A DNA stretch of 24,212 nucleotides from an uncultured Clostridium sp. (GTDB lineage: Bacteria > Bacillota > Clostridia > TANB77 > CAG-508), in contig USAE01000022.1 in assembly GCA_900552655.1 (NCBI GenBank), positions 1 to 24,212 of the forward strand, in the 5' to 3' direction. Positions 7,899-15,600 of this stretch are shown piece by piece. Within the stretch, counting starts at the first letter, position 1. Every line of letters starts with the position of its first letter. Position numbers and translations under genes: made by a program. The notes beneath the pieces are model-generated. The model worked only from the letters and a program-made list of their open reading frames with translations, was not told the origin of the DNA and searched no databases.

Positions 7899-8953
7899 TA
7901 ATCCAGCCTCCTATCGACCTCTTCTAAAACTAAATTTTGAATTTTTTCATTTTTTATTTCGTTAATTACAGAATTAAATTTTGCTTTAACAATAATTTTT
8001 TTAGCCTCTTTTTCGCTTATTCCTCTTGCCATAATATAAAATAGCTCTTTATCATCTACTTTTCCTGTGGCTGTACTATGTTCCCCTTCTACATCATCTT
8101 CTGTGCATAAAAGCATTGGCAATGCTTTAGAATATGATGTATCTGTTAATAATGTGCAATATTCATTTTCTTTTCCTTTTGCTTTTTTGGCTCCCGTTTT
8201 AAAATCTATTGTACCTTTAAAATTTTTTCTAGCATTGTCTGTTAACGCTCCATTTACTTCTATATCTACATTAGTTTTTTTACCATATAATTCTGTAATA
8301 TAATTTAAATCTATACGTTGCTCTTCTTTTCCTAAATATATAGAATGTAATTTATTTTTTGAATTATATCCTTGTAAATTAGCATAATAATTTACTACAT
8401 TATTTTTTCCACCAAATTCTACCATAGAAAATAAGTTTTTAGCCTCTTCTTCTATTTTAGAATTTACTGTATAAAAATTATTTATTTGTGTATTTAATAA
8501 ATTTATAATTGTTATATGTACATTTGAATTTTTACCAATTTCTGCACTACAAATTCCATTATGATATCCTGTAATATTTTCTTTTGATGTATATATTATA
8601 ATTATATTTGCTTTAGTATCATCTTTTGCATTTACGCTTATATTGTCTACTAAAACATTGTTTTTGTCGTCTAAATCAAATTTTATTATTATTGGTTCTT
8701 TAATATTTTTATTTATATCAACTTTTAAATTCACATTTGATTCATCTTTTATTTGTTTTGTAAAATATTCTCCTAGCCCAAATTTTAAGTTAAAGTCCTC
8801 TTTTTTATTTGTTATACAATTTTCTGCATCTGCTATAGTAATATTTACAAATTCTTTTATTATTGGTTCTTCAAAATTTTTTATTTCTATATTATTTATT
8901 CCGTAGTTTTTTGAAGTTCTAACTGGAGTTTCGTTTAATACTATGTTTTCCAT
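7898..8953 (-). CDS. sufD: Fe-S assembly scaffold component SufD
   Basis: Partner of SufB in the SufBC2D scaffold on which Fe-S clusters form. 351 residues, with a central beta-helix-like region and the conserved C-terminal block EHSTATGKVDD then FYIMARGISEKEA (about 291-320), which parallels the same block in SufB. The N-terminal part diverges from SufB, as is usual for SufD, and is short for the family (many are about 400 residues or more). ATG 8953 overlaps the sufB stop by one base (TAATG), and its own stop overlaps the sufS start the same way. Confidence 0.93.
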   Translation of the reverse strand: MENIVLNETPVRTSKNYGINNIEIKNFEEPIIKEFVNITIADAENCITNKKEDFNLKFGLGEYFTKQIKDESNVNLKVDINKNIKEPIIIKFDLDDKNNVLVDNISVNAKDDTKANIIIIYTSKENITGYHNGICSAEIGKNSNVHITIINLLNTQINNFYTVNSKIEEEAKNLFSMVEFGGKNNVVNYYANLQGYNSKNKLHSIYLGKEEQRIDLNYITELYGKKTNVDIEVNGALTDNARKNFKGTIDFKTGAKKAKGKENEYCTLLTDTSYSKALPMLLCTEDDVEGEHSTATGKVDDKELFYIMARGISEKEAKKIIVKAKFNSVINEIKNEKIQNLVLEEVDRRLD

Positions 8954-10359
8954 TATCCTATACTCCCTTCTAGTTCTAAATTTATTAAATTATTCATTTC
9001 TACTGCATATTCTAAAGGAAGCTCTTTAGATATTGGATACGCAAAACCTCTTACTATCATTGCTTTTGCTTCTTCTTCAGAAATTCCCCTTGACATTAGG
9101 TAAAATATTTCTTCATCACTTATTTTTCCTATTTTTGCTTCGTGTGAAAATTCTACTTCTTCTGTTCTTATATCACTTACTGGAATTGTATCAGATTTAG
9201 ATTTATTATCTAACATTAGAGATTCACAAGATACAGAAAGTTTTGAATTTTTTGCGTTTGGCATAACTCTTTCTAAACTTCTAAATGTTGCTATTCCACC
9301 ATCTTTAGAAATTGACTTAGAATTAATTACAGATGATGTATTTGGTGCATTATGTACAACTTTTAGTCCTGTATCTAAGTTTTGCCCATGTCCTGCAAAT
9401 GATATTCCTGTATATTCCATTTTAGAATTTTCACCTTTTAAAATAGCCATTGGGTATAACATAGAAACTTTAGAACCAAAAGAACCTGTTACCCATTCTA
9501 TTTTTCCACCTTCTTCTACTATTGCTCTTTTTGTATTTAAATTCATCATATTTTTAGACCAGTTTTCTATAGTAGAATATCTTAAATGCGCATTCTTTTT
9601 AACAAATAATTCTACACATCCTACATGTAAATTTACTTTATTATACTTAGGTGCTGAACATCCTTCTATAAAATGTAAGCTTGCTCCTTCGTCAACAATT
9701 ATTAGTGTATGCTCAAATTGTCCAGATTCTGGCGAATTTAATCTAAAATATGACTGTAATGGTATATCTACATTTACACCTTTTGGAACATATACAAATG
9801 AACCACCAGACCATACTGCTCCATGCAATGCTACAAACTTATGGTCTGAAACAGGCACACATTTCATAAAATGTTCTTTTACAATATCTTCATATTCTCT
9901 TACTGCTGTTTCCATGTCTGTATATATAACACCTTGTTTTACTAAATCTTCTTTTATACTATGGTATACAACTTCTGAGTCATATTGCGCACCAACACCT
10001 GCTAAAGATTTTTTTTCTGCTTCTGGAATTCCTAATGCATCAAATGTATTTTTTATATCTTCTGGAACATCTTCCCAACTATTTTTCATATCTGTTTTTG
10101 GTCTTACATATGTTGCAATTTCGTCCATATTTAATTCATCTAGTTTTGGTCCCCATGTTGGAAGTTGTAATTTGTTGTATGTTTCTAAAGCTTTTAATCT
10201 AAATTCTTTCATCCAAGGTGCATCATTTTTAAGTTTTGATATTTCTTCTATTATTTCTTTAGTTATACCCTTTTGTGACTTATAACTATATTCATCTTTA
10301 TTTTTTATATCATAGATATTTCTAGAAATATCTTCTATTTGTTTTTTGCTTTCTGACAA
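8953..10359 (-). CDS. sufB: Fe-S assembly scaffold protein SufB
   Basis: Core scaffold subunit of the SufBCD complex. About 468 residues, the usual length. Family blocks are clear: YDSEVVYHS, SGGSFVYVPKGV, HFIEGCSAPKY, GHGQNLDTGLK then HNAPNTSS, and the C-terminal EFSHEAKIGKISDEE with FYLMSRGISEEEA. The start is a judgement: the frame opens at GTG 10368, but that GTG is part of the only good ribosome site (GAGGTG). A TTG at 10359 sits six bases after it and would give MSESKKQIEDI, typical of SufB N termini. I chose TTG 10359; GTG 10368 adds three residues. It follows the sufC stop closely. Confidence 0.95.
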   Translation of the reverse strand: MSESKKQIEDISRNIYDIKNKDEYSYKSQKGITKEIIEEISKLKNDAPWMKEFRLKALETYNKLQLPTWGPKLDELNMDEIATYVRPKTDMKNSWEDVPEDIKNTFDALGIPEAEKKSLAGVGAQYDSEVVYHSIKEDLVKQGVIYTDMETAVREYEDIVKEHFMKCVPVSDHKFVALHGAVWSGGSFVYVPKGVNVDIPLQSYFRLNSPESGQFEHTLIIVDEGASLHFIEGCSAPKYNKVNLHVGCVELFVKKNAHLRYSTIENWSKNMMNLNTKRAIVEEGGKIEWVTGSFGSKVSMLYPMAILKGENSKMEYTGISFAGHGQNLDTGLKVVHNAPNTSSVINSKSISKDGGIATFRSLERVMPNAKNSKLSVSCESLMLDNKSKSDTIPVSDIRTEEVEFSHEAKIGKISDEEIFYLMSRGISEEEAKAMIVRGFAYPISKELPLEYAVEMNNLINLELEGSIG

Positions 10360-10370
10360 TTTCTTCACCT

Positions 10371-11111
10371 CTATTTTTTGTATTCTTCATATCCGTTTTC
10401 TTCAATTTCATTTGCCAAATTACCCGTACTTGTTTTTATAATTTTCCCATCTACTAAAACATGTACATAATCTACATGTAATCCTTGTAATATCTTTGTT
10501 CCATGAGTTATTATTAAAACTCCATTATCTTTATTACTATACATTTTTATTCCTTTAGCAACTGTTTTTATTGCATCTACATCAAGACCAGAATCTGTTT
10601 CATCTAATATTGCAAGTTTTGGTTTTAATGTAAGCATTTGTAATATTTCATTTTTCTTCTTTTCTCCACCTGAAAATCCTACATTTAAATTTCTGTTTGC
10701 ATATTCAGGTTTCATTTTTAGCTCTTCCATGTTTTTTTCTAGTTCTTTTTTAAATTCAAATATTTTAACAGGCTTTCCTGTTGTCGCTATTTTTGCATAT
10801 TTTAAAAAGTTTGTTACACTAACTCCTGGAATTTCCTTTGGTGATTGAAAAGACATAAATATTCCTTTTCTTGCTCTTTCATCTGTTTTTAATGAGTTTA
10901 TATTTTCACCGTCTAATATAATTTCGCCATCTGTTTGAACATATTCTGGATTTGCTAATATTACATTAGAAAGTGTAGATTTACCTGCACCATTTGGTCC
11001 CATTATTACGTGTATTTCACCTTTATTTATTTTTAAGTTTAATCCCTTTATTATTTCTTTTTCTTCTGCTTTAGCATGTAAATTTTTTATTTCTAATAAT
11101 GTTTCACTCAT
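10371..11111 (-). CDS. sufC: Fe-S assembly ATPase SufC
   Basis: ABC-type cytoplasmic ATPase that drives conformational change in the SufBC2D scaffold; it is not a transporter. 246 residues. Walker A GPNGAGKST is at 38-46, the Q-loop in MSFQSPKEIPG at about 86-96, the signature FSGGEKKKNE at 146-155, Walker B AILDETDSGLD at 167-177 and the switch His at 203. The ETDSGLD variant and the KKKNEILQM run separate SufC from transport ATPases. First gene of the suf operon, ATG 11111 with AGGAG upstream. Gene order sufC-B-D-S-U differs from B. subtilis (C-D-S-U-B). Confidence 0.97.
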   Translation of the reverse strand: MSETLLEIKNLHAKAEEKEIIKGLNLKINKGEIHVIMGPNGAGKSTLSNVILANPEYVQTDGEIILDGENINSLKTDERARKGIFMSFQSPKEIPGVSVTNFLKYAKIATTGKPVKIFEFKKELEKNMEELKMKPEYANRNLNVGFSGGEKKKNEILQMLTLKPKLAILDETDSGLDVDAIKTVAKGIKMYSNKDNGVLIITHGTKILQGLHVDYVHVLVDGKIIKTSTGNLANEIEENGYEEYKK

Positions 11112-11137
11112 TTTAATAACTCCTTTTTATTATCTTT

Positions 11138-11153
11138 GTTAGCTCACGCTAAC
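11138..11153. repeat. Small inverted repeat in the suf leader
   Basis: GTTAGC, loop TCAC, GCTAAC. The same GCTAAC recurs at 11227-11232, directly upstream of the suf -35 box. It could be a regulator site or a small leader hairpin. Confidence 0.4.
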
Positions 11154-11161
11154 TTATAAAC

Positions 11162-11199
11162 AATTATTATGTGCAACCCTTAAATTGCACATAATAATT
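11162..11199. promoter_or_regulatory. 15-bp inverted repeat over the suf -10 and start: candidate operator or 5' hairpin
   Basis: Arms 11162-11176 and 11185-11199 are perfect 15-bp complements (core ATTATGTGCAA / TTGCACATAAT) around an 8-base loop. One arm overlaps the suf -10 (11197-11202), and the repeat covers the expected start site and the first bases of the transcript. There is no long U-run right after it, so a simple terminator is unlikely. Either a repressor operator or a stabilising 5' RNA hairpin would fit. Confidence 0.65.
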
Positions 11200-11225
11200 T
11201 TAATACATATACAATTGTTTGTCAA
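11197..11225 (-). promoter_or_regulatory. suf operon promoter
   Basis: Minus strand -35 TTGACA (11220-11225, exact consensus), 17-base spacer, -10 TAAAAT (11197-11202). Transcription would start near 11190 and run into sufC about 80 bases on. Confidence 0.8.
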
Positions 11226-11314
11226 TGCTAACAATATAAAGAATCTAAGCAATTCCACTATTTTCTACTATATGCAACTGTTATTTTTAGGACTGCTTTA
11301 TAAAATCTCGATAA

Positions 11315-11362
11315 AAAAGTAGACATTAATACTCTTAATAAGAAATACTAATGTCTACTTTT
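11315..11362 (-). terminator. Intrinsic terminator, 14-bp stem
   Basis: AAAAGTAGACATTA (11315-11328) pairs perfectly with TAATGTCTACTTTT (11349-11362), with a roughly 20-base loop. On the minus strand the hairpin ends in a run of six U (11313-11318 region), four bases past the stop of the small gene at 11367. It separates that gene from the suf operon. Confidence 0.85.
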
Positions 11363-11366
11363 ACTT

Positions 11367-11741
11367 TTAAATCTGCTCTGCTAAATTTTTTATTTCCTCA
11401 ATTTCCTTTAAAGTTTCTGCTATTTCATCTTCTTTTAGCCTTTCTTCAAATTGCAATTCTGCAATTTCATACATTCCATACATACCTCCATATAAAGTAT
11501 ATATTCCTGGTAACTCTATATTTTCCTCTCCTTTAGTTTCTAGTTCATAGCTTCCATAAAAATCTACATCAAATGTAGAAATTTCTATCTTTGTTTCAGT
11601 TATACTTCCTGTTACAAAATCTCTTGCAATAATGCCTTCAATTGTTCCATCATCTCCAATTTTTACAACACCTTCGCCATAATAAACTGTTTCTAATTCG
11701 TAGCTACCTCTTGCAATCCGAAGATTAATTTTATAAAGCAT
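11367..11741 (-). CDS. Hypothetical 124-residue beta-rich protein with internal repeat
   Basis: Not recognised as a known family. The first 90 residues alternate hydrophobic and polar positions as in a beta-rich fold, and the tail (about 95-124) is an acidic helix (LKEDEIAETLKEIEEIK). The heptad GSYELET occurs twice, at 12-18 and 63-69, which suggests an internal duplication of a roughly 50-residue unit; the DNA copies differ mostly at synonymous sites. No signal peptide, no membrane helix, no cysteine. It has its own promoter and terminator, and GGGAG about ten bases before ATG 11741, so it is probably a single-gene unit. Confidence 0.75.
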   Translation of the reverse strand: MLYKINLRIARGSYELETVYYGEGVVKIGDDGTIEGIIARDFVTGSITETKIEISTFDVDFYGSYELETKGEENIELPGIYTLYGGMYGMYEIAELQFEERLKEDEIAETLKEIEEIKNLAEQI

Positions 11742-11791
11742 AAATTATTACTCCCTTCTCCTTTTTATTTCAACAAGTTATCTTAAGTAAT

Positions 11792-11820
11792 ATTTTACCA
11801 CTTTTATGTAAATCTTACAA
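11792..11820 (-). promoter_or_regulatory. Promoter of the 124-residue gene
   Basis: Minus strand -35 TTGTAA (11815-11820), 17-base spacer, -10 TAAAAT (11792-11797). It lies between the TetR gene and the small gene. Confidence 0.65.
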
Positions 11821-11845
11821 TACTTTTTGCTTCTACTATATATGC

Positions 11846-12430
11846 TTACATTTTCCATTTCTTTACAACTGTCATTGGAACAACATATTCTTCTACTAAA
11901 TCTGATATTTCTTTAGATATTCCATTCATAAGCCAATCTACTAAAATTTCTTTTTTTACTGGCATTTCTTTTTCTATTTCGAATATTATCATTTCAACTA
12001 AACCTCTTGCTGTCATTTCTATTAAAAATTCCAGTTGCTTTGTAAGCTCTGTAGCAGTTTTATATTCTATAATTTTCTTTAAATAAAACCTAGTTTTATC
12101 TAAAATTAAATTTTCAAATGTTTTGCTAGAATCATCTTGAATTGCATGTACATAAAAACTTTTTTTATCTTCTAATATATCTATAATATATTCTATCCAA
12201 CTTTTTAAACTAAAATTTTCTTCACCTGTGTATATTATAGAACCACAATCTTCTTCATACATCCAATTAATTAAATCATATTTGTCTACAAAATATCTAT
12301 AAAAAACCTGTCTTGTCATATCACAATTAACAGTTATATCTGTAATTGTAATTTTATCTATTGGTTTTTTTTCTACTAATTCTACCATTGAACTTGCAAT
12401 TTTTTTCTTCGTTTTGTCACGAACTCTCAT
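11846..12430 (-). CDS. TetR/AcrR-family transcriptional regulator (DhaS-like)
   Basis: DNA-binding regulator, 194 residues, a normal TetR length. The N-terminal helix-turn-helix spans about residues 10-55, with ITITDITVNCDMTRQVFYRYF as its core region. The pattern of Cys before the turn and YRYFVDKYDLINW after it is typical of the DhaS-like branch found in Firmicutes. The C-terminal ligand-binding part (about 60-194) is helical and does not reveal a ligand. ATG 12430 has GAGGTG upstream. It is divergent from nrdD with 165 bases between, so it may act on that region or on itself. The family is firm; the target is not known. Confidence 0.88.
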   Translation of the reverse strand: MRVRDKTKKKIASSMVELVEKKPIDKITITDITVNCDMTRQVFYRYFVDKYDLINWMYEEDCGSIIYTGEENFSLKSWIEYIIDILEDKKSFYVHAIQDDSSKTFENLILDKTRFYLKKIIEYKTATELTKQLEFLIEMTARGLVEMIIFEIEKEMPVKKEILVDWLMNGISKEISDLVEEYVVPMTVVKKWKM

Positions 12431-12479
12431 GTACTCACCTCATATATTTTTTCACAAACATTATAGATATGTAAAAATT

Positions 12480-12507
12480 TTGACAGAATTTGAAAAATGA
12501 ATATTTA
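12480..12507 (+). promoter_or_regulatory. Possible nrdD promoter
   Basis: TTGACA (12480-12485, exact -35 consensus), 16-base spacer, TATTTA (12502-12507, weak -10), about 90 bases before the nrdD ATG. A TACTAT at 12506-12511 would be a better -10 but needs a 20-base spacer. Confidence 0.4.
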
Positions 12508-12530
12508 CTATACTGTTTTTTATATATATG

Positions 12531-12558
12531 ATTATACCATAAAATATAAAACTTACAA
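12531..12558 (-). promoter_or_regulatory. Promoter of the TetR gene
   Basis: Minus strand -35 TTGTAA (12553-12558), 16-base spacer ending in TGG, -10 TATAAT (12531-12536, exact). It gives a leader of about 90 bases and lies face to face with the candidate nrdD promoter. Confidence 0.7.
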
Positions 12559-12595
12559 AAGTAAAAATTTAAAAAAGTATTAAGGGGGAAAAATA

Positions 12596-14722
12596 ATGAA
12601 CGTAATAAAAAGAGATGGAAGAATCGTAGACTACAACAGAGCAAAAATAGTAATTGCTATTCAAAAAGCAAATGAAGAAGTAAAACCAAAAGAAAAAATA
12701 ACAAGTAAACAAATAGAAGAAATTGCAGATGTTGTTGAATCATCAAAAAAGAAAAATTTACAAGTAGAAGAAATTCAAGATATAATTGAAAGTGAATTAG
12801 TAAAAGCTAATAAATATGCTCTTTCTAAAGCATATATTTTATATAGATATAAAAGAGCAATGGTTCGTAAATCTAATACTACAGATGATACAATATTATC
12901 TATTATAAGAAATGACAATAAAGAATTAAAAGAAGAAAATTCTAACAAAAATACTTTCTTAGCTTCTACACAACGTGATTACATTGCAGGTGAAGTTTCA
13001 AAAGACTTAACACAAAGAGTTTTACTTCCAGAAAAAATAGTTGAAGCACATAAAAATGGAATTTTACATTTTCACGATATGGATTATTTCGTTCAACCAA
13101 TTCATAATTGTTGTTTAATCAATATTAAAGATATGTTTGAAAATGGTACAGTTATGAATGGTAAATTAATAGAAACACCAAAAAGTTTCAGAGTTGCATG
13201 TACAGTAATGACTCAAATAATTGCTGCTGTCGCAAGTAACCAATATGGTGGACAATCTGTTGACGTTAGTCATTTAGGAAAATATTTAAGAATATCACAT
13301 GATAAATTAAAGAAAAAATACGAAATTGCTTTTGGTAATACTCTAACTGATGAAGAAATAGAAAAAATAGTAAGAGTTGGAGTAGAAGAAGAATTAAAAT
13401 CTGGTGTACAAACAATTCAATATCAAATAAATACTTTAATGACAACAAATGGTCAATCTCCTTTTGTTACATTATTTTTAAATTTAAAGAAAGATGACCC
13501 TTATATAGAAGAAAACGCTATGATTATAGAAGAAATTCTAAATCAAAGAATTCAAGGTATAAAAAATGAAGTTGGAGTTTATGTTACTCCTGCATTCCCT
13601 AAACTTATATATGTTTTAGATGAACATAACTGCTTAAAAGGTGGAAAATATGACTATCTAACAAAACTTGCTGTTAAATGTTCTGCAAAAAGAATGTATC
13701 CAGATTACATATCTGCTAAAAAAATGAGAGAAAATTATGAAGGAAATGTATTTAGCCCAATGGGTTGTAGAAGTTTCTTAGCTCCTTGGAAAGATGAAAA
13801 CGGAAACTATAAATTTGAAGGAAGATTTAATCAAGGCGTTGTAAGTATAAACTTACCACAAATAGGTATTATTGCAAATGGTGATGAAGAAAAATTCTGG
13901 AAATTATTTGATGAAAGATTAGAATTATGTTTTGAAGCTTTAATGTGTAGACACCATGCTTTAGAAGGTACATTGTCTGACATAAGCCCTATACATTGGC
14001 AATATGGCGCAATTGCTAGACTAAAAAAAGGTGAAACAATTGATAAATTATTACATAATGGTTATTCTTCAATTTCTTTAGGATATATAGGAATATATGA
14101 AGTTACCAAACTAATGAAAGGGGTTTCTCATACAGATCCAGTAGGACAAGAATTCGCTTTAAGAGTTATGAATCATTTAAAAGACAAAGTATTGCAATGG
14201 AAAAGTGAAACAGGTTTAGGTTTTGCATTATATGGAACTCCTGCTGAAAGCTTATGTTATAGATTTGCTAGAATTGATAAGTCAAAATTTGGGGATATAA
14301 AAGATATTACAGATAAAGGATACTATACAAATTCTTATCATGTAGACGTTAGAGAAAAAATTGATGCATTCTCTAAATTAAAATTCGAAAGTGTATTCCA
14401 ACCAATCTCAGGTGGAGGAGCTATATCTTATGTAGAAGTACCAAACATGAAAAATAATATAAAAGCATTAGAAGAAGTTGTTAAATTTATATATGATAAT
14501 ATTCAATATGCTGAATTTAATACAAAATCTGACTATTGCCAAAAATGTGGATTTGATGGTGAAATAATAATAAATGAAGATAACGAATGGGAATGTCCAA
14601 ATTGTGGAAATAAAGACCACAGTAAAATGAACGTTACAAGAAGAACTTGTGGCTACTTAGGAGAAAACTTCTGGAATGTTGGTAAAACTAAAGAAATAAA
14701 ATCAAGAGTAACTCATTTATAA
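12596..14722 (+). CDS. nrdD: Anaerobic (class III) ribonucleoside-triphosphate reductase
   Basis: Glycyl-radical enzyme that reduces ribonucleotides to deoxyribonucleotides without oxygen; it needs the radical-SAM activase NrdG. 708 residues. An ATP-cone regulatory domain covers about 1-90 (VIKRDGRIVDYN at the start). The barrel follows, with SNQYGGQSVDVSHL, and an active-site Cys in SPMGCRSFLAPW. A zinc finger CQKCG then CPNCG lies at about 645-668. The glycyl-radical site is RRTCGYLG near the C terminus, with radical Gly about 686. The ATG at 12596 is preceded by AAGGGGG. It is the only large plus-strand gene here. No nrdG follows: the next genes are on the other strand. Confidence 0.97.
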   Translation: MNVIKRDGRIVDYNRAKIVIAIQKANEEVKPKEKITSKQIEEIADVVESSKKKNLQVEEIQDIIESELVKANKYALSKAYILYRYKRAMVRKSNTTDDTILSIIRNDNKELKEENSNKNTFLASTQRDYIAGEVSKDLTQRVLLPEKIVEAHKNGILHFHDMDYFVQPIHNCCLINIKDMFENGTVMNGKLIETPKSFRVACTVMTQIIAAVASNQYGGQSVDVSHLGKYLRISHDKLKKKYEIAFGNTLTDEEIEKIVRVGVEEELKSGVQTIQYQINTLMTTNGQSPFVTLFLNLKKDDPYIEENAMIIEEILNQRIQGIKNEVGVYVTPAFPKLIYVLDEHNCLKGGKYDYLTKLAVKCSAKRMYPDYISAKKMRENYEGNVFSPMGCRSFLAPWKDENGNYKFEGRFNQGVVSINLPQIGIIANGDEEKFWKLFDERLELCFEALMCRHHALEGTLSDISPIHWQYGAIARLKKGETIDKLLHNGYSSISLGYIGIYEVTKLMKGVSHTDPVGQEFALRVMNHLKDKVLQWKSETGLGFALYGTPAESLCYRFARIDKSKFGDIKDITDKGYYTNSYHVDVREKIDAFSKLKFESVFQPISGGGAISYVEVPNMKNNIKALEEVVKFIYDNIQYAEFNTKSDYCQKCGFDGEIIINEDNEWECPNCGNKDHSKMNVTRRTCGYLGENFWNVGKTKEIKSRVTHL

Positions 14723-14740
14723 TTATTTAATAAATTCAAA

Positions 14741-14777
14741 AAATATAGTAGAAATTAAATTTCTACTATATTTTTTT
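14741..14777. terminator. Bidirectional terminator between convergent genes
   Basis: AAATATAGTAGAAAT (14741-14755), loop TAA, and its perfect complement (14759-14773), followed by seven T (14771-14777). A-rich sequence on the left gives a U-run on the other strand too. It ends nrdD and probably also the facing gene at 14782. Confidence 0.88.
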
Positions 14778-14781
14778 ATAT

Positions 14782-15519
14782 TTATAATGGTTTATATGTT
14801 TTAGTTGCTTTATATTTTCCATATTCTTTTGGAACATAATTATTACTCCAATAATGTTGTTCTCCCTCTCTTAAATTTTTTTTATTATAGCTGTACTCAG
14901 TTTGTTTCTTTTCCAATTTATTATTTTTTATTTTATTTTTTCGTTCTAACTTTGGGAGTTTAACATTTTTTAGCATTTTCAAATATTCCTGTAACTTTTC
15001 TATAAAGTTTTCCTTTTCCTCTTCTCTTTTTAAATATTCTATATGTGGCACTCTAAGATTACTATTTTCTTTATTTTCTTGTTTTTGCACTTTATTTTTA
15101 ATTTTCTCTTTATTTTCACTTTCTTTTACATACTTTATTTGTGCATGTTTTCTCTTCTTAGCTTGTTCTTTAAGCTTTTTTTCTAACATTTTATGTTCTT
15201 TACTTCGATCATTTAATTTATTTATATATTTAGTATCTTTATTGCCTATTAACTTATTTATATAATTATCTGAATATTCTCCTAGTGATTCTATATATAT
15301 CTTATTTATCTTTTCCGGTTTTACTTTAGCAATATTTCTTTTAGCATAAAATATAAAAGTAAGAACATATATACCTAACTCATTAAGTTCTACCCTTACT
15401 TCTATTGGTTTATTAGAAATTCTACTAAATTCTCTTTTTATTTGCTCTATTTTTCTTTTTATATCTTCGCCAGAATATACTTTAGAATCAAAACAGTATT
15501 CTACAGTTTTTGCTTCCAT
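14782..15519 (-). CDS. Lysine-rich hypothetical protein
   Basis: About 245 residues, not recognised. The first 85 look like a small alpha/beta domain (IEVRVELNELGIYVLTFIF is a clear strand pair). The rest is very Lys/Glu/Asn-rich, probably helical or disordered, with long basic runs (KKLKEQAKKRKHAQIKYVK). It ends in an aromatic, basic tail (NNYVPKEYGKYKATKTYKPL). No membrane helix. The start is uncertain: ATG 15519 (MEAKTVEY), or TTG 15525 two codons earlier, which sits 12-13 bases after AAGGA. A nucleic-acid or cell-wall role would fit such charge but is only a guess. Confidence 0.75.
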   Translation of the reverse strand: MEAKTVEYCFDSKVYSGEDIKRKIEQIKREFSRISNKPIEVRVELNELGIYVLTFIFYAKRNIAKVKPEKINKIYIESLGEYSDNYINKLIGNKDTKYINKLNDRSKEHKMLEKKLKEQAKKRKHAQIKYVKESENKEKIKNKVQKQENKENSNLRVPHIEYLKREEEKENFIEKLQEYLKMLKNVKLPKLERKNKIKNNKLEKKQTEYSYNKKNLREGEQHYWSNNYVPKEYGKYKATKTYKPL

Positions 15520-15556
15520 ATTCAAATTGCATCAACATCCTTTTTTCGTATCTATT

Positions 15557-15585
15557 ATGTTAACACAATTTTTGCTATATTTCAA
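15557..15585 (-). promoter_or_regulatory. Promoter of the lysine-rich protein gene
   Basis: Minus strand -35 TTGAAA (15580-15585), 17-base spacer, -10 TAACAT (15557-15562), about 38 bases before the ATG. Confidence 0.55.
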
Positions 15586-15600
15586 GCCATTTTTAGGGTT

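Noticed and set aside
10360..10368. GTG 10368 as sufB start
   Set aside because: The GTG is part of the only plausible ribosome site (GAGGTG); TTG 10359 has correct spacing and gives a typical SufB N terminus. Not fully excluded.
12431..12595. NrdR boxes upstream of nrdD
   Set aside because: I looked for the paired ACAC-ATATAT-GTGT type sites; only AT-rich stretches without the conserved ends are present.
12435..12644. Minus-strand open frame of 69 codons upstream of the TetR gene
   Set aside because: It spans the divergent promoter region and the start of nrdD, has no ribosome site, and its translation is low-complexity Phe/Tyr/Lys.
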